Source: Desulfobulbus sp.
Lineage (GTDB): Bacteria > Desulfobacterota > Desulfobulbia > Desulfobulbales > Desulfobulbaceae
Direction of reading: 5' to 3'
Assembly (NCBI GenBank): GCA_031280615.1
Contig: JAITGO010000022.1
Location: 124,001-188,000, forward strand
DNA length: 64,000 bases
Shown here: positions 62,616-64,000 of the stretch, piece after piece
Numbering within the stretch: position 1 is the first letter of the stretch
How the letters are laid out: every line of letters starts with the position of its first letter
Notes under the pieces: model-generated
What the model was told of the DNA's origin: nothing
The model's input: the letters and a program-made list of their open reading frames with translations, nothing else
Database searches by the model: none
Program-made: the position numbers and the translations under genes

Positions 62616-63395
62616 TTATCCCTTCACCCGGTTGGCTCGCTTAAGAAATTCCGTGCCCAGTTGCTGATAGGCCTTGGCACCGCTGCTGGCCGCATCGTAT
62701 TCGAGGATGGTCTGCCCATGGCTCGGGCTCTCGCTCAGCCGCACGTTCCGCGGGATCACCGTCCGATAGACTTGCTCGCCAAAGTGTTGCTGAATCTCGC
62801 TGGCCACGGAGTGGGTCAAGCGATTGCGGCGGTCATACATGGTTAGCAGCAGACCTTCGATATACAACTCCCGGTTCAGGTTCTTTTTCACCTTGCGGAT
62901 GGTCTGCACCAGTAGGGCCAGGCCCTCCAGGGCAAAATATTCGCATTGCAGCGGGATCAGTACCGAGTCGGCGGCGGTCAAGCTGTTGATGGTGATCAGC
63001 CCCAAGGAGGGAGGGCAATCGATGAGCACATAGTGAAATCGGCCCATCACCGAGCGGAGGACCGACTTCAGGCGCTTTTCTCGGCTGTCCTGGTTGACCA
63101 GTTCGACCTCGACCCCAACCAGATCGATGGAGCCCGGCAACACGGAAAGATTCTTCTGCTTGGCAGGCATGATGCAATCGGTCGCCTCTTTGGCGCCGAT
63201 GTAGCAATTATAAATGTTCTTGTCACCGCTGGTCGCCCGCACCCCCAAGCCACTGGAGGCGTTGCCCTGGGGATCGGAATCGACCAACAACACCTTTTTG
63301 CCCTTTGCGGCCAGGACAGCGGCCAGATTCAAGGCGGTGGTGGTTTTTCCGACCCCACCCTTCTGGTTCGCCAGAGCAATGATTCGTGTATCCAC
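62616..63395 (-). CDS. parA: Chromosome partitioning ATPase ParA (Soj)
   Basis: The 259-residue deviant-Walker ATPase works with ParB in origin segregation. Walker A is NQKGGVGKTTTALNLA (about 9-24), Walker A' region VDSDPQGNASSG, and Walker B-type LIDCPPSLG. The GTG at 63395 fits the family N-terminus (MDTRIIALANQKGG); a reading 32 codons longer has no support. Ribosome site GGGG is ten bases upstream and weak. Confidence 0.95.
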   Translation of the reverse strand: MDTRIIALANQKGGVGKTTTALNLAAVLAAKGKKVLLVDSDPQGNASSGLGVRATSGDKNIYNCYIGAKEATDCIMPAKQKNLSVLPGSIDLVGVEVELVNQDSREKRLKSVLRSVMGRFHYVLIDCPPSLGLITINSLTAADSVLIPLQCEYFALEGLALLVQTIRKVKKNLNRELYIEGLLLTMYDRRNRLTHSVASEIQQHFGEQVYRTVIPRNVRLSESPSHGQTILEYDAASSGAKAYQQLGTEFLKRANRVKG

Positions 63396-63500
63396 TAGAA
63401 ATATACCCCGATGATGCTTTGTTGATGAAACATTCGGGGAGTATACTATACTCTCGCTGCCCAGAGAACATTTCTCTTTTTCTCCAATCACATTTACCCA

Positions 63501-63516
63501 TGTTTCACGTGAAACA
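63501..63516 (+). other. parS centromere site
   Basis: TGTTTCACGTGAAACA is a perfect 16-bp palindrome identical to the canonical chromosomal parS consensus. It lies 106 bases upstream of parA, between parA and nadB, and its last base coincides with a possible nadB start (63516). Confidence 0.96.
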
Positions 63517-63536
63517 TGGTCCGGGATCCACAGGTT

Positions 63537-64000
63537 ATGGCGGAATACAGCGATGTGCTGATCATTGGCAGCGGCGTTTCAGGGCTTTCCTTCGCACTCA
63601 AGGTGGCACCCTTTGCCCGGGTGACCCTGGTCACCAAAAAAAACAAGGCCGACACCGCCACCAATCTGGCCCAAGGCGGTGTAGCCGCGGTCCTCTCGGT
63701 GGAGGACTCGATAGAGGCGCACATCGACGACACCCTGGTGTCCGGCGATGGCCTTTGTAACCACGAAGTGGTCCGGATCGTCGCCAGCGAGGGACCGGAC
63801 CGGGTACGGGAATTGGTCGAACTGGGGGTGTGCTTCCAGAAAGGCAAGAATGGCGAAGGATTTGACCTGGGGATGGAGGGAGGGCATTCGGCGCGGCGGG
63901 TAGCCCACGCCTCGGATCTCACCGGCAAGGAAATCGAACGGGCATTGCTTGAGCAGATCGCGGCGACACCCAGTATCAAGGTCTTGGAAAATCACCTGGC
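63537..64000 (+). CDS. nadB: L-aspartate oxidase NadB, N-terminal part (cut by window end)
   Basis: NadB oxidises aspartate to iminoaspartate for NAD synthesis; in anaerobes fumarate is the usual acceptor. The visible 154 residues have the FAD loop VLIIGSGVSGLSFALKVAP and NLAQGGVAAVLSVEDSIEAHIDDTL, then EGGHSARRVAHASD, all typical of the succinate-dehydrogenase-like flavoprotein family. The ATG at 63537 is chosen; an in-frame ATG at 63516 overlaps parS by one base. The gene continues beyond the right edge. Confidence 0.92.
   Translation, partial: MAEYSDVLIIGSGVSGLSFALKVAPFARVTLVTKKNKADTATNLAQGGVAAVLSVEDSIEAHIDDTLVSGDGLCNHEVVRIVASEGPDRVRELVELGVCFQKGKNGEGFDLGMEGGHSARRVAHASDLTGKEIERALLEQIAATPSIKVLENHL

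Noticed and set aside
63517..63536. DnaA-box-like GATCCACAGG near parS
   Set aside because: Too far from TTATCCACA and single; no claim of oriC within the window.

Overview
The window is a GC-rich chromosomal segment (roughly 60% GC or more by eye) with dense, short-spaced operons and no insertion sequence, prophage, CRISPR array, tRNA or rRNA that I can find. The gene content points to an anaerobic Desulfobacterota bacterium, most likely a Desulfobulbus-like sulfate reducer. The reasons are an HdrABC-MvhDGA electron-bifurcating hydrogenase operon, the split glycine decarboxylase gcvPA/gcvPB, a BamA with an extra TolB-like N-terminal domain, an FmdE-family protein, and many Fe-S and diguanylate cyclase genes. 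The genus is an inference; no rRNA is present to confirm it.

Layout. 1-2.7 kb: bamA (cut by the window edge) and plsC on the minus strand. 3-6.5 kb: icd and a ComF-like gene, then a convergent Tat-exported M15 peptidase and a putative molybdenum carrier. 6.5-9.4 kb: a hybrid sensor kinase. 9.5-18.1 kb: a tightly overlapping recCBD operon. 18.3-20.8 kb: a calcium-loop (EF-hand-like) protein and a divergent ADP-ribosylglycohydrolase. 20.9-22.1 kb: a PerR-like regulator and thiol peroxidase. 22.3-29 kb: an Lrp-type regulator followed by gcvT-gcvH-gcvPA-gcvPB-lipB-lipA, i.e. glycine cleavage together with the lipoate pathway that activates its H protein. 29-35.6 kb: a VKOR-thioredoxin fusion, metY, a two-receiver diguanylate cyclase, an aldo/keto reductase and a ModF-like ABC protein. 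35.7-38.7 kb: a membrane diguanylate cyclase, a gamma carbonic anhydrase-like protein and a small glycogen-binding domain. 39-43.9 kb: a U32 protein with an overlapping Cys-rich partner, FmdE, a radical SAM protein and a spermidine-synthase-like methyltransferase fold. 44-47.6 kb (minus): a mazG-like gene, a kinase-fold protein, an FKBP isomerase, tgt and yajC. 47.9-50.8 kb: exported PliI and TPR proteins plus three small enzymes. 50.8-57.9 kb (minus): hdrA-hdrC-hdrB-mvhD-mvhG-mvhA and a hydrogenase maturation protease. 58.5-63.4 kb (minus): bioC/bioD, an SH3 protein, a polyferredoxin, a small CXXC protein and parAB. A perfect parS site sits between parA and the divergent nadB (cut by the window end), which suggests that the right edge lies in the origin-proximal part of the chromosome.

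How it fits together. The Mvh hydrogenase passes electrons through MvhD to HdrA, where flavin-based bifurcation can feed ferredoxin and a disulfide-type acceptor through HdrBC. Glycine cleavage with LipB/LipA, isocitrate dehydrogenase and MetY give C1, carbon and sulfur metabolism. PerR, Tpx, RecBCD and the VKOR fusion cover oxidative, DNA and disulfide stress. The least understood parts are the U32-type pair with up to two Fe-S clusters (39.0-41.4 kb), the CXXC/polyferredoxin pair joined to parAB, and paired octamer repeats upstream of the hdr-mvh operon.
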